A stretch of 64,000 bases of DNA from Gigaspora margarita (taxonomy: Eukaryota > Glomeromycota > Glomeromycetes > Diversisporales > Gigasporaceae), in assembly GCA_009809945.1 (NCBI GenBank), contig WTPW01000088.1, positions 391,756-455,755 of the forward strand, in the 5' to 3' direction. A program made the translations under genes and the position numbers. Under the pieces are notes generated by a model. The model saw only the letters and a program-made list of their open reading frames with translations. It was not told the DNA's origin and ran no database searches. Positions 1-11,904 of the stretch are shown here, piece by piece (the stretch's first letter is position 1; every line of letters begins with the position of its first letter).

Positions 1-300
1 TTTTTATTTGAATTATATGAAGCTATAGAATTCAAAAAAAAAGTTTTATCAAATTTGGTCAGATGGTTGTCGAGATATCTTCGCTCAAAGTTAGATAAAA
101 AATTTGGCGCAGCTTCTATTTTGATAGGCGGTTTGATTTTCTTTGACTTTGAGTGAAGATAACTCAACAATCACTTGACTAAATTTGATGAATTTTTTTA
201 TTTGAATTCTATGTAGCAATAGAATTCAGATAAAAAGGTTTTACCAAATTTGGTCTTATGGTTGCCAAGATTTCTTAGCTCAAAGTTTTGAAAATTCTTA
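1..300. repeat. Diverged copies of a hairpin repeat family
   Basis: Two related blocks share a run of 'tttatttgaattctat', a loop, 'atagaattca' and 'accaaatttggtc', followed by 'gatatctt'. The same pieces form the compact palindrome at 24441-24569, so these look like older, partly rearranged copies of that family. No coding signal is visible. Confidence 0.5.
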
Positions 301-379
301 TTTTTACTAGGATTTTCATGTCAATCAGTATCAAAAAAGTAAGTCAGGAGTATCAAAAATGTAAGATTTGCAACTGAGA

Positions 380-1408
380 TGTTGCACATCAGATGATTTA
401 CAAACATAGTACACTAATAAGTCGATCATTTTAATATATAGTGATTTTATATGAAAAATTTAAAAAATCATCTTTGCGAAAGAATAGAACTCTACAACTG
501 CATTATTAATTTTCCCTCTAACTTAAATATTTCAAACTACATATATAAGACTATCACTTAAGGGTATAGTGTAATACAATATAAATATAAATAGCAAATT
601 ATTTGTTGTACATACAAAAATCGTCAGTTTATATAAACAAGTTATAATAATTTTAAAAATTAAATTAAATTAGTTAGAAAACAATATAAAAAATTGATTT
701 TTAATCTTTTGTAAATATAAGCAAGAATATTTCAATATATTTTTAATTTTTCAACACTATAAAATTTGCGAGGAGTTGTTTATTTTTACGAGGAGATCTA
801 CAGAAATAATTAATTCTAATTGGTTAGAATCTATGTAAATCATATGATATCATATGATCTGAATAATTTGCAATATGATTACTATTAAAAATGATCTACA
901 TTACACTCTACCTTTAATGATGAGTTTTTTTTATTTAATGCATTTTAATGATATAAATTTTATGCTAGATTTAAATAAAAATTGTGATTTTAACTATATC
1001 CAGACTTCAGTAAAAAGTATAGAACTTTGTAATGATAACAATACTGCTTTTTCTAATAGAAATATACTATGTCGTATATTCTAAACTATTATTTAATGTT
1101 ATAATTTTATATATTTTGTATAAAAATTATTACTGGCTAGAACAATAAAATTATTTTTTAATTCTGTACTAAAAATACATCTTATTTATACTTAAACTCT
1201 GTTTTTTTTATTAAATTTGATTGTAAATCTACTTTATTAAAATAAAATATTTACTTTTTAAATTATATTTTATTAAGGAAATATACAGGCCTTTAACTCC
1301 AAATATCTATTATTTTAAAATTAAATTAGCTTTATTTTTTGTAATGTAGATGATTAAAATCATATTATGATAAGTATACTATGTTTGTAAATTATCTGAT
1401 GTGCAACA
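380..1408. mobile_element. Terminal-inverted-repeat element, about 1 kb, non-coding
   Basis: The left end (380-413, beginning TGTTGCACATCAGAT) is matched in inverted orientation at 1373-1408 with a few mismatches. Weaker similarity extends about 10-15 bases further out on both sides, so the true ends may be nearer 371 and 1425. The interior is very AT-rich. The 69-codon frame at 875-1084 has no recognisable domain and I do not call it. No clear target-site duplication was found, so the superfamily is open. Confidence 0.6.
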
Positions 1409-1975
1409 CTCCACGGTGTTGCCCACAAAAAAATGTCTGATCAAATTGATATTATAAGTGTATACCACAGGTCCTGATCAACTGCAAGTGGCTAGGATCC
1501 AATTACCTTAGCATTACAACATTACCTTCAAATAATTGCTGCATTTTTATTTTAACAAAACCTTTACATTTTCTCTTACTTTCTCCATGATTACATTTCA
1601 GCATTGCTTAATGTTTATTACTTCATTTTTCGTAATCAGAAATTAACGATTACCGTACTTCATATTTTGTAATTTCACTTATTGTGGGAATAATTATGTT
1701 AGTAAAATAAGGAAAGGGTATATTAGGAAGCACTCTTCAAAAGAGAAAGTAGTTCCTTTTTGGACTCTTAAAAAAATAATAACAATCATTTCTTTTAAAC
1801 AACAATTTTTATAAATGATAAAACACATAATAATAAAGGATATATGTTTATTACTAGATTCAGAAACCTCTTAAATGTCCATAAATTAACACCTGTAAAA
1901 AACAAGTACAAAACTCGATTAAATAAACTACCTGTATAAACTAAAAATGCCTAATGCAATTATTTTCGCGATGAC
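1409..1975. other. Gene-free AT-rich stretch
   Basis: I see no coding pattern, RNA gene or convincing repeat here. Confidence 0.6.
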
Positions 1976-2150
1976 GAAAGGTTTCATCAAATTTGCGTCT
2001 GGTGAAACCCTTGAAGATTGATAGACCCTTGATGCTTAATGAAACCCTAAATGCTTGATGAAACCCTTGACGATTGATGAAACCCTTGACGATTGATGAA
2101 ACCCTTGACGATTGATGAAACTCCTGACGCAACCTCTGACTATTGATGAA
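1976..2150. repeat. Minisatellite, unit about 19 bp
   Basis: The unit 'gatgaaacccttgacgatt' is repeated head to tail. The central copies (about 2060-2120) are nearly perfect and the flanking ones diverge. Open frames on the minus strand here result from the repeat. Confidence 0.85.
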
Positions 2151-2194
2151 ACTAACGCCCTAGCTCTCCAACCAAAAAATTGTTTACAACCTAT

Positions 2195-2460
2195 AATTTT
2201 GACCAATCGAATTTTAGATCAGGTGTAATGTAAAAATTTTTTACAAAAAACAGATAGCTCTAAATTTTTATTAGGAAACCATCTATTGTGTCCTAATTAA
2301 AAATGTTTCATGTAAAATTTTACTAATAGGCATAATGGTCACTATATTTTTCTAACTCTAACCCTAATTATAATGCAGTTTTCTTAGCCTTAATTTTACA
2401 AAACATATTTGTTTTGATTATCACGTTATACTTGATCCTAAATTTTGATTGGTCAAAATT
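2195..2460. mobile_element. Miniature inverted-repeat element with central telomere-like motif
   Basis: The left end (from 2195, AATTTTGACCAATCGAATTT) recurs inverted at about 2420-2460 with few mismatches over about 40 bases. A short 'aactctaaccctaat' tract lies at about 2345-2360, close to the midpoint. No coding capacity. The target duplication is unclear. Confidence 0.65.
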
Positions 2461-2939
2461 ACAGAATTACAGAGTGTTCAATTTTTTGTAGGAGCGCTAC
2501 CAAAGGTGATGAAGCTCTTGATAAAACCCTTGTCAATTTGAAGAAGCTTTACATTGAATCTAAACAGATAATTTTTATTGCTAGCAGTTCACTAGCAATA
2601 GCGGAGAGTAGGATTAACTCATACAGAAAATGCATCAGAATCAAGGTCAGCTGGATCAGAATTGATCAAATTTGCCCAAGATTATAAAAAATTTACTAAT
2701 GATATCATATCTATTCATTAAGTAATTTTGCTGTAGAACCTGCTAACAGCTAAGGCTAATCACCATTCTAGATCTGATGCATATGACCCAGAATTTTGGC
2801 GACCTTTCTGTAAAATTCGCATAGGATCGTTTGTTTGAATACATGATTTTTTGAACCATCAATAATAACACTAATGCTATGAACATCTGTTATTTCATTT
2901 GCAGACTAAAACCATATCCTCAAATATCTTTAATTCGTA

Positions 2940-3070
2940 ATGAGGTTTTTTAATCACTCACTAGGTGTTTATTCACTCGCTGAGAGGTTCATACACTCTC
3001 CAAGAGTCTATAATGCTCATTGAGGGTGCTAGCAGGGTACCCTCGTTGAGGGTTAAAATTACCCAACTAT
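2940..3070. repeat. Degenerate minisatellite, about 22-24 bp units
   Basis: Repeated variants of 'cactcgctgagaggttcata' (cactcactaggtgttt, cactctccaagagtc, ctcattgagggtgc, cctcgttgagggtt). It lies beside the 'actatgcc' segment shared with 19.98 kb. Confidence 0.5.
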
Positions 3071-3374
3071 GCCACAACTATGCCAAAATAAGACATAATA
3101 ACAAAATACTATGATACTGCCAATTTGTAGAACACCTATCAGATATATCTGAGTGATTTTTGCAAATCATCAGGCAATATCAGATCGATGTCAAAAAGAT
3201 AGAAACTGGGAAGATATAATATGAACAAAAAATTAACTTTACATGGACTAATTTATTCTATTATGAAAGAAATGAATAATAGTCTTATGCATCATCAAAA
3301 TTATCATGGGTTTTGTTATTTATTATTGGTTTCGTCATGCGTTATGGGGATATGCATTATTTGTTTTGCCATGC

Positions 3375-3500
3375 ATCGTAGATTTCATCATGCGTCATGG
3401 GTTTCATCATGCGTCATGGGTTTTATCATTCATCAATTCGTCAATTTGAAGTTGCCTGATAAAATGTTTTCATCATGTGCCAATAACGCAGTTGCGTCAT
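3375..3500. repeat. Minisatellite, unit about 19 bp
   Basis: The unit 'tttcatcatgcgtcatggg' is repeated at 3382-3425, with diverged copies on both sides from about 3300. It sits in a 98-codon open frame that is probably a by-product. Confidence 0.7.
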
Positions 3501-3979
3501 GCGTCAGGCATCATTAGCATAAACCCTTCACTGATCATGAATCAAGCCTTCCCCACTAGCGTAAATTACCAATTCCATATTTCCACATTTGTCAACACTC
3601 TTCACTTGCCCAATCAAGCAAATAACTAACAACAAGCCCCTTATGTTCATAGTCTAAAGCTAAAACTTAGAAGCTATCATCAAGGTTTTGTTATAACAAA
3701 ACCATTCGTCATTAAAAAATAATTTTGTTGGTCATCTTTAACTGTGTACTAGTTACGACCTTGACACTAGAATCAAAAGTCTCTCCCAAACTCTGTGATA
3801 CTGGAGACTTTCCAATTGTTTCTATTGTATTACTTCATATGACTGCCACTCACGTGACAATTACGGGTAGAACAATAAACCTCTTTTATAAGTATGCTTC
3901 AAAAATCTTTGGTATGATATGCAACTTTTACAAATTTTTTATATAATTACTAACAATCAGATTGTAATATCTGGTATAA

Positions 3980-4509
3980 GGGGGCATCCATAAATAACGT
4001 TATGTACCCCTACATAGTAGCTCTTGACCCCCCCTCTACTATATAAAAAAATTTTTAAAAATCCGTATGTTTATATATAAAATTTTACAAAAACTTGAAT
4101 ATATAATGACCCAGTGATCCAATCTGGATGATTTTGGTACCATTCGATTCGTCTCTATGCGACGAATCCAATGGTATAAAATCATTTCATTTGGATCACT
4201 GGATCACGTTTTATTAACGAAATACTATTGATTTTATAGTAATTTTATAAGAAAACATAATAACCAATAGTATTTCGTTAATAAACGTGATCCAGTGATC
4301 TAAATCAAATGAAATTGGTACCATTCGATTCCTCTCCTCGAGACGGTTCGAATGGTACCAAAATCATCCAATTTGGACCACTGGAGCAAGTTTTAGACAA
4401 ATTTTTATAAAATAATTGCTTTATGTTGGGGGGACCCCCCTACATATTGAAAAATCGTTATATTTTGGGGGACCCCCCCTCAAGCATAACGTTATTTATG
4501 GATGCCCCC
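3980..4509. mobile_element. PIF/Harbinger-type MITE with three internal hairpins
   Basis: The ends are perfect 25-base inverted repeats starting GGGGGCATCCATAAATAACG, flanked on both sides by TAA (3977-3979 and 4510-4512). A three-base T-A-A/T-T-A duplication plus G-rich ends is typical of PIF/Harbinger elements. The body is three inverted repeats in series: about 4108-4200, 4205-4290 and 4288-4390. The outer two are related, each with 'ccagtgatc' near its base and 'ggtaccattcgat' or a variant. There is no coding capacity, so it would depend on a transposase supplied elsewhere. Confidence 0.8.
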
Positions 4510-4512
4510 TAA

Positions 4513-5105
4513 TGTGAAATTGAAGAAAATAAAGACATTTTAAAGAAATGCTTGTAACTCATAATTTTGCTTATGAAATCACCCATCATGTTCTAACAAA
4601 AAAATTCTTTGCAAAATTTTGAGGTAGAGATGGTCTTTGCTAATTTTCTACTTTAATTTTACTTAAATTAATATGTTATCATTGGATATCTGATCTTATA
4701 GGATGCATTATAAAAAATACCACAATACATAATAAAGAATTGTATATAAAAATTTTTTAGAAAACCGCTACTGTATTTTTGCATAATAATGCACACATGC
4801 GCATAATTTTGTGTACCTGTGCGTTATTTTGGGATGCATATATGCGATATTTCAGATCAATATTGCCAATATTTAATAGACATGTGCACTATACTTATAT
4901 TTATCATGTAAACTCTTAGGGTGCGTTATTTTGGGACGCACATGGGTGTTATTTTGAATCAAATAGGTAATTTTTTAAAAAGTGGCAATTTCGAAATAAC
5001 GCATATTGTGAGAGTGTAAAGTCATACCAATTTTCTTTTTATATTATTATTCTATTCTAATCAACATTTTTATACATCTATTCTTAGTCAATATATATTT
5101 AGTAA
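4513..5105. other. Gene-free stretch with scattered short repeats
   Basis: Several diverged copies of 'gcgttattttggga' and 'gcacacatgcgcat' lie at about 4785-5000. No gene is seen. Confidence 0.5.
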
Positions 5106-5293
5106 GAGTTGACTAGAGCTTGGACCCAAATATCTGGATACCCATTTCACTATAACTGTTTTAGAAAAATTAAATCCGGATAACTGTCAGTTTTAGTTTG
5201 CAGATATCCGGATAAACCCTACGGATAACCAGATAACCTTCCGGATATCCAAATAATCATACAAATACTCAGATAAACTGGATAACCTGTGAT

Positions 5294-5408
5294 TAGAGTT
5301 GTTAATGGAGTACTCCAGACATTAATAAAACATATAACCCACTTCTGGAGTGCTCTGGAGTGAGTTATATATTTTACTATTGACTGGAGTGCTATATTAA
5401 CAACCCTA
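5294..5408. mobile_element. 115-bp hAT-type MITE nested in the larger hAT element
   Basis: Inverted ends TAGAGTTGTTAATGGAGTAC (left) and TAGGGTTGTTAATATAGCAC (right, minus strand) enclose a second inner pair of 'ctccag' motifs. Both sides carry the 8-base duplication CCTGTGAT (5286-5293 and 5409-5416). No coding capacity. It must be younger than its host element. Confidence 0.8.
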
Positions 5409-5999
5409 CCTGTGATATCACGAGTCAAGTACAATGATTGCTAATTGAATGCAGCATTTAAGAGTACCTTTAGCAAATCCAAAATGTAATTCATCATATA
5501 TTTGAATCGCCAATGCTTCATTAGGTGTTACCTCAATGGGCAGTTAAAAAAACTTTTTTAAAATAAAATAAATATAAATTAATTAATATAAAATATTTAA
5601 TTAGTAAAACTTTAAAAAGACGAGGAGCTTGTCTTTAAGTGAAAAGTGACTATTATTGCGAGATTAAATGACTTTATGTGATCATATGCTTAATTTGTCA
5701 GTTTAACTTTTTATGTGAAGTTTTTATATGATGTTTTGTGTGGTTGTGTTGATCGTTGAAATATGAATTACTATGATCATTAGAGAACCAGTAAGAGAAG
5801 CAAGAAAATTCTGAGTATATAATCGGTAATGTAATATGGGATTGTTTTATTGCTAATGCAAGGTATTTAAGACCTTTGGTTAGTATTATCTTTCTTTCAC
5901 ATTGCTCTATCGCTTGTCTTGTAATGAAACTGACTCTATCATCCCACCCTTTACCCAGTAACTCATAAACTCAGGGCAATACAAGAATCTTATGTTGGT

Positions 6000-6340
6000 T
6001 ATTAGGCACCACAGCTATGATAGCAATGTCCTCATGATAATGATCAGCTCTGCTGCTACAGTAGCAGTGCAAGGACCTCATGTTTGGTGATTAGGCACCA
6101 TGGTTACGATACCAGTATAGGGACCTATGTTTGGTAATCAGGCTCTATAGCTATGTCGTGATTAGGCTCTGTAGCTGCAATAGCAGTACAAGGATCTCAT
6201 GTTGGTGATTGGGTTCCACGGCTACAATAGCAGTGCAAGAACCCCATATTGTGATTAGATTAGGCTCCGCGCCTTAAATAGCAGTGCAAGAACCTCATGT
6301 TGTTATTAGACTCCACTCTGCAATAGCAGTATAAGGGCCT
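6000..6340. repeat. Degenerate minisatellite shared with 43.3 kb
   Basis: About six to seven units of roughly 45-60 bp contain 'ctgcaatagcagtgcaag', 'acctcatgttggtgatta' and 'ggctcc' variants. The unit clearly matches the 44-bp repeats at 43281-43672, and short flanking motifs such as 'attattgcgagat' match as well. Old copies of one internal module thus sit in two elements with different ends. Confidence 0.7.
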
Positions 6341-6881
6341 ACAGGTAAGCAACAGCACACATGCTATTACATAACACTATTTAACTGATTCTTATACAGC
6401 TATATGATTTCTTCTTGCCTACATTCTACCATGCGAAGATGCGATAGATCAGTTTTACTAGGTTACTGCATGTTTTCTTGTGGCCATAAATATGTAATTT
6501 ATTATAAGGCAAATAGTTAGTTTTGATGGAAATATTCCTTTGAAGTCTAGATTTCCCAATAAGTATGTTATAGAGCCTGTAATTGGTAGCGAACAGAATC
6601 CCCATATGTTCTTCCTTTTGTGTAAATAAAATTATCTCATTAAGCTATAATAATAAATTTTAAAAAAATTGAACAAAATGTTTTTTACATAGAATTTATT
6701 TTAACATTAAAGATTACTGTAAATAATCATTGTTCTATCTGGAAATAATCATTACTCGGATAGCATCAATTGATTATGATAGATACCTGCGGATACCCGC
6801 AGATATCTGTTAGGTTATCCATTTCAAACTAACAGATAATGGTTACTATCCGTAAGACATTAGTAGCACCCAGATATACAG

Positions 6882-8520
6882 TGTCACAGGCAAAAGGTAG
6901 ATCTACAAAATTGGGCACAATAAACTCGTGATTAAAGAAATATATGCCACCCAATTTGAGGCTAAATGTTTGTCTATCAGGTAAGGCTTGTCAGCCGAAT
7001 AGAATAAACAAACAAATGCGAACTCAAACATCTGAATAACAAGTATGTGTAGAAAGAAAAGAGAAAATCAAATATAATTACAAGAGGCTACAATATTAAA
7101 TATTTTAATGAATGAAGCAAAGCCTTTCTATGATGTAATTATTGTTGTAAGCCCCTACTTTAGAGTTCATCTTCTTATAATCTTTTTAGATAATTTCTTT
7201 TAAGCCTCGTGGTTTCCTTAACAGTAACACGATATGTCACGTGTAAATTATTTATATATAAAATTATACAAAAAAACATATAAAATTACTATAAACTTGT
7301 TAGGCAAGATTAGTTGCAACCTACATATTAATTTAAAATTAAATTTTGCGATTATATAGAGCAAAAGAAGGAGAATAAACTTACCTATTCTGCCAAGTTA
7401 CANTTCTGCCATTTTTGCACAAAACGAAAATGTAACTTCTTCAAAAACAAATATTTTCCGATTTTAAGATAAGAATCGTATGTAAAATCATGCTCCGAAC
7501 AACTTTACTTAATCGGCAGAAGTAGGTTACCTTGTAAGAAAAATGGGCTATCTATGTACTAAAGTTAAAATTTATCATTTTTCATTATTGAACATTTTTT
7601 CCTTATTAGGTAACCTACTTTGGGCCTTAAGCAAAGTTGTTCGGCACGTAATTTTACGTCACATTTAAGGTTGAAACGCGCTTTTCGAACGTTTTCTAAG
7701 TGAAAAATGGGGGTTAAGGTTAGAAAAAAAAATTTTCTAAAAAAATTTTTTAGAAAAAAATTTTTTTTCTAACTTTAACCCCATTTTTCACTTAGAAAAC
7801 GTTCGAAAAGCGCGTTTCAACCTTAAGTGTGACGTAAAATTACGTGCCGAACAACTTTGCTTAAGAGCCCAAAGTAGGTTACCTAATAAGGAAAAAATGT
7901 TCAATAATGAAAAACGATAAATTTTAACTTTAGTACATAGATAACCCATTTTTCTTACAAGGTAGCCTACTTCTGCTGATTAAGTAAAGTTGTTCGGAGC
8001 ATGATTTTACATACGTTTCTTATCTTAAAAACGGAAAATATTTGTTTTTGAAGAAGTTACATTTTCGTTTTGTGCAAAAATGGCAGAACTGTAACTTGGC
8101 AGAATAGGTAAGTTTATTCTCCTTCATTTGCTCTATATAATCGCAAAATTTAATTTTAAATTAATATGTAGGTTGCAACTAATCTTGCCTAACAAGTTTA
8201 TAGTAATTTTATATGTTTTTTTGTATAATTTATATATAACAAAAAACAGGTCCAAAAAAGTGTGACAAATCGTGTGACTGTTAAGGAAGTAAAAGTTATA
8301 AAAACCTACAATTTCGCCATTGTAAAAGGACATCCTATGGGATTCCAATAAATAATATAATACATTTAATAAAATTCTTTGATAATTTCCTTTTAGTAAA
8401 TTGTTAAATAAATAAATTAATACCAAACCACCAATGTCACGCCTCTGGCGAGTTGCTTTATTACCTAAATCCATATAATTTCACATATAAGTCATTGACC
8501 CTACAGTTCACCCTGTTACA
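6882..8520 (+). repeat. 5' LTR of the gypsy element, split by a foldback insertion
   Basis: 6882-7221 and 8285-8520 together match the 577-bp 3' LTR. Subtracting the 1,059-bp insert and one TTAA copy leaves 576 bases, so the insertion explains the whole length difference. Confidence 0.92.
7222..8280. mobile_element. 1,059-bp foldback element in a TTAA site (piggyBac-like)
   Basis: It is flanked by TTAA on both sides (7218-7221 and 8281-8284), the piggyBac target. The ends are CAGTAACACGATATGTCAC and, inverted, CAGTCACACGATTTGTCAC. Nearly the whole element is one inverted repeat: arms of roughly 480 bases meet at about 7745 in A/T runs. A degenerate telomere-like 'gggttaaggttag' lies in each arm close to the centre. 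One N occurs at 7403. Frames within it, including a 113-codon minus-strand frame, are not credible genes. Confidence 0.85.
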
Positions 8521-8521
8521 T

Positions 8522-8538
8522 TTGGTGGTGACTGTGAG
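8522..8538 (+). other. Possible primer-binding site
   Basis: One base after the 5' LTR the sequence reads TGGTGGTGACTGTGAG. Starting with TGG fits pairing to the CCA 3' end of a tRNA. I cannot name the tRNA. Confidence 0.35.
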
Positions 8539-9985
8539 ATACCGACTTCATAAAATTTTATAACTCATTTAAAAGAAAGAAATATCGAATTAATCATTTT
8601 TTATATAAAAATATCAATCGATTTTAAACCCCTTTGATTACCTGATTTATCGAACAATAAAGCATTGCATTGTTCAATTAATCACCCGCATAAATCCAAT
8701 TTTGCCCTTAATCATGTACCGATCAGTTAATATTATTAACAATTAAATTTTAACCTTTCAGCTCATACACCCTAAAATAAAAGAATTATATAATTAGAGT
8801 TGAATTAAAACCACCCCGAGAAGATATAAGAAATACAGTATAAGAGATACTTATATTTGTTTGACCGCACAGTAGTAAAAGATAGAAGAACTGTGAAGCA
8901 GCAACAAATCAACATAACGCTCAGAAATTCAGTTTTTATTATACTATAATTACAATAGCATACGAGCAAAGGGAACAATTTTATATCTTTACTCACCTTT
9001 ATTATAATCTTAATAAGTATAATTAAACTTAAATCAATTTAAAAACAATACCGTCTTAAAAAAAAAAAAAATATATATATATATATATTTTTTTTCATTT
9101 AACTTATTTCAGGAACCTTTTATACCTAATATCAAAACACGAGTCTATTATTGGAATATATACTATCCATTACTTTCTAAATAAGATTTGTACTACTTTT
9201 CTACCAATGATTCGTAAAGAAGATAGGTCACCTGGATTGATGTACCAAGTCTGAAATACTATCAGGTTACATCACCTTAACTGACATACAATATTTAAAG
9301 AACATTGTGAAGAGAATAAATAATAAACGAATACAATTAGCATAGTGAATAAAACCAATTCATTACAAAAATTTATATAATAATCGTAAAGTTTACAAAA
9401 CAAAAGTAACGAATTTCAAAGAATCGACGTACAAAACTCAAAAAACTAGGATAAATACATAGAACCTAGAGCATACCCTAAATTAAATTTGGTCAAAAAC
9501 ACAAGTCTCTTAATTCTCACATTACAGACGTCTAAAATCTAGCTTCTTAGTAATAGGGTCATTTTCCTTGCATCTGCAATAACTCAGCATTAATTTTTTA
9601 ACAACAGTCTTACCAATGAACGTTACTTGACATTCCATCAAGACATTGATCATCCCAATAAAGTCAAAACTCGATCAACCTCAAAACTCTGCAACATGTG
9701 ACACCGAATTGAGTCATAACCATACATTCGAACCTATGAATAAAGATTTGAATTAGCTGAATAAACCTTTAAGAAATTAGAAGAAAAGGATACTTATCAA
9801 AAATCTGGCATTAACTTCACAAAACCAAAAATTCCAAAAGGATCCATATCAATTCTACACTCCTCTATTTGAAATCATTTTTTCTTGTTAGGCTTCATCT
9901 TGGTAATTTATTAATAGAAGTTTACTTATATATATATATATATATAAAAAAAAAAAAAAAAAAACTTTTACCTTAAATTTTTAAA
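8539..9985 (+). other. Leader between 5' LTR and gag, no gene
   Basis: AT-rich sequence with two simple-sequence tracts, A-run plus (AT)n plus T-run at about 9058-9097 and (TA)n plus A-run at about 9925-9963. It is long for a leader, so an unrecognised insertion is possible. Confidence 0.5.
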
Positions 9986-11245
9986 ATGAATAACGAACAA
10001 TTCCAACAATTTATGAAGTTGATGACCAAAGCAGTTAGTAAAGATGAACCTAAGTCAACACTTAAAGAAAATAACTTAGTCAAAGTTAAATACTTTTATG
10101 GTACTGATGAAGAAGACCCTTTTGAATAGTTTAATGATTTTGAAAGGGCAGCTGAAGCCAATAATTGGACTGAAGAATGAAGATTAAAAATTGCTTCAGG
10201 ATATTTAAAAGAAATGGCTGCTGAATAGTATAAGGAAAATAAAGAAAGCTTTGTATATTGGAAAGTGAAGGATGAAAATGAAGAAGCACAAAATAAAAGC
10301 TTCTATCACTTATTTGTAGAACAATTTGCTTCTGAAGAATGTCAACACCGTTAGCAGATTGAATTATATGAGCTACATCAAAAAGAGACAGAAAAAGTAG
10401 ATATTTATGCTACTAAATTCAAAAAATTAATTAGTAAAGTTAATGTGAAAAATAGTTTTCCAGATGGTTATGTGGTAAGAATGTTTTTAAATAGGTTGAA
10501 AAGTAATAATACCATATTTGTAGCTGTAGCTGCTCCTAAAAATTTAAGTGAAGCCATAGCAGCAGCAAGAAGAGTTGAAGCTGGTGGTTACTATGGTCAA
10601 AGACTATCCAAACATGAAGAAGTACTACAACAAGTAGGAAGCGAGTTAAGAGATTTAAAGAAATGTATTGAAGGTCTAGCATTAAATTATGCAAACTTAT
10701 CTGCTCAATTAAAGGATACAAAAGTAAATCATCCAAGAAATAATTTCTATAGAGGAGAACGACCTCAAAATAATTACAAATAGGAAAGAAAAGGAGATAT
10801 AGAGTGTTGGAAATGTGGGGAAATAGGACATACAGTAAAAAATTGTATGTCAGAGAAAGGAAAATACCCATATAATAATCAAAGAAAAGAAAAAGGAAAT
10901 TTTAATCCAACACACAATATTAGTTTTTGTGAATTAGAAGACACTAACAATGAAGAAATATATACAGTAAATAATATTACCTCTATAAAAGCTACCAAAC
11001 GACTAGCAAACTCTAAATGGGAAGATAGATTACGAAAAGTAGCTAGAGTACCTCAAGAAAAGGAAATAGAAGAACCAAATACAAATGATCCTATTATGAT
11101 ACAAAACCCACTTTCTTTAAAAAATCCAAAGAGAAAGCGAGGGCCTTCTAAAATTGATGCTTTAAAGCCCTATAATGCAGCAGATGATATCTTATCTCTA
11201 CCTACTAGTGCTATAGTAGGACAAATACTACAATACCCAAATTAA
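9986..11245 (+). pseudogene. gag-like polyprotein region with CCHC zinc knuckle
   Basis: One frame from the ATG at 9986 reads as a retrotransposon capsid protein through to 11245 if in-frame stops are ignored. Recognisable parts are the gag segment around 'EDPFE..FNDFERAAEANNW' and a CCHC knuckle, CWKCGEIGHTVKNC, at about 10805-10846. Stops at 10127, 10178, 10226, 10351, 10782 and 11243 are TAG, TGA or TAA at positions where Trp or Gln would fit. A single C-to-T or G-to-A change explains each, and no frameshift is needed in this part. It would have encoded the nucleocapsid of the particle, but is non-functional as it stands. Confidence 0.85.
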
Positions 11246-11890
11246 AGAAGAAATTTAGCCAAGATATTAAAATGACCACCTATATCAAAGGAAACAAATT
11301 TTCTTAAAGAACATCTTTACACAACTGCTGCTCGGTGCTATATCAACATTAGAAATAATCCAATATTGGCTGTATTAGACTCAGGTGCTGCAGTTAGTAT
11401 AATATCCAAACAATTATTGGATAAACTTGGTCTGAAAATAGATGATAAGTCTATTACAACAGTAGTAATGGCTACTGGAGCAAAAGCTAAAACATTGGGA
11501 AAAATTAGAGATGTTAGATTAATAATTAGAGATATTGTAGTACCTACTACCTTACATGTAATAGAATCAACAGATGATACATTATTGTTAGGGACTGACT
11601 GGTTTCAGAAAACAAAGGCCAGGATTTATTTTGATGAACAAAAATTATACTTACAATATGCTAATAGATTAGCAGAAGTTCCAATCTCTAATAGTGGTAT
11701 AGAAAGTCTTACTCCTTACGAAGATGTTGATGTTTATAGTGAAGGTGGTGATACTTTTGATGAGTTTGACTATGAGAAAGAAGAACTTGAAGATTTAGAA
11801 GAAGAAAATATCAACAGTTGACTCGTAAATGGAGCAGAAAATCCTGCACTATACCTTACTAATATTGAAGAAGTTCCTACAAAAAAGGAA
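11246..11890 (+). pseudogene. Retroviral-type aspartic protease region
   Basis: The frame continues from gag. The catalytic triad DSGA is encoded at about 11375, in 'AVLDSGAAVSIISKQLL', and a second conserved block 'LLLGTDWF' lies at about 11585. Stops interrupt at about 11272 (TGA for Trp) and 11819 (TGA). Around 11885-11915 the frame is lost in an A-rich tract; reading resumes in another frame in the reverse transcriptase. Its role would be processing of the Gag-Pol polyprotein. Confidence 0.82.
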
Positions 11891-11904
11891 GAAAAGAAAG
11901 AAAA

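Larger units (their letters stand above)
2461..3979. other. Gene-free stretch with degenerate minisatellites
   Basis: This holds the two minisatellites listed separately and a segment (about 3065-3100, 'gccacaactatgccaa') that recurs inverted at about 19980-20005 inside the hAT element that splits the kinase gene. The short frames at 2445-2687, 3221-3517 and 3725-3946 show no recognisable domains. Confidence 0.5.

Noticed and set aside
8133-8474. 113-codon minus-strand frame
   Set aside because: It crosses the border between the foldback element and the LTR, and resembles no protein.
10536-10871. 111-codon minus-strand frame opposite gag
   Set aside because: It is the antisense shadow of the gag coding sequence with its CCHC knuckle.
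9986-11245. Stop-codon reassignment (TAG/TGA/TAA read as amino acids) to explain the interrupted gag frame
   Set aside because: The intact host genes in the same window (GH18, Kelch, two-span copy 2) use no internal stops and end at normal ones, so decay of the retroelement is the simpler reading.
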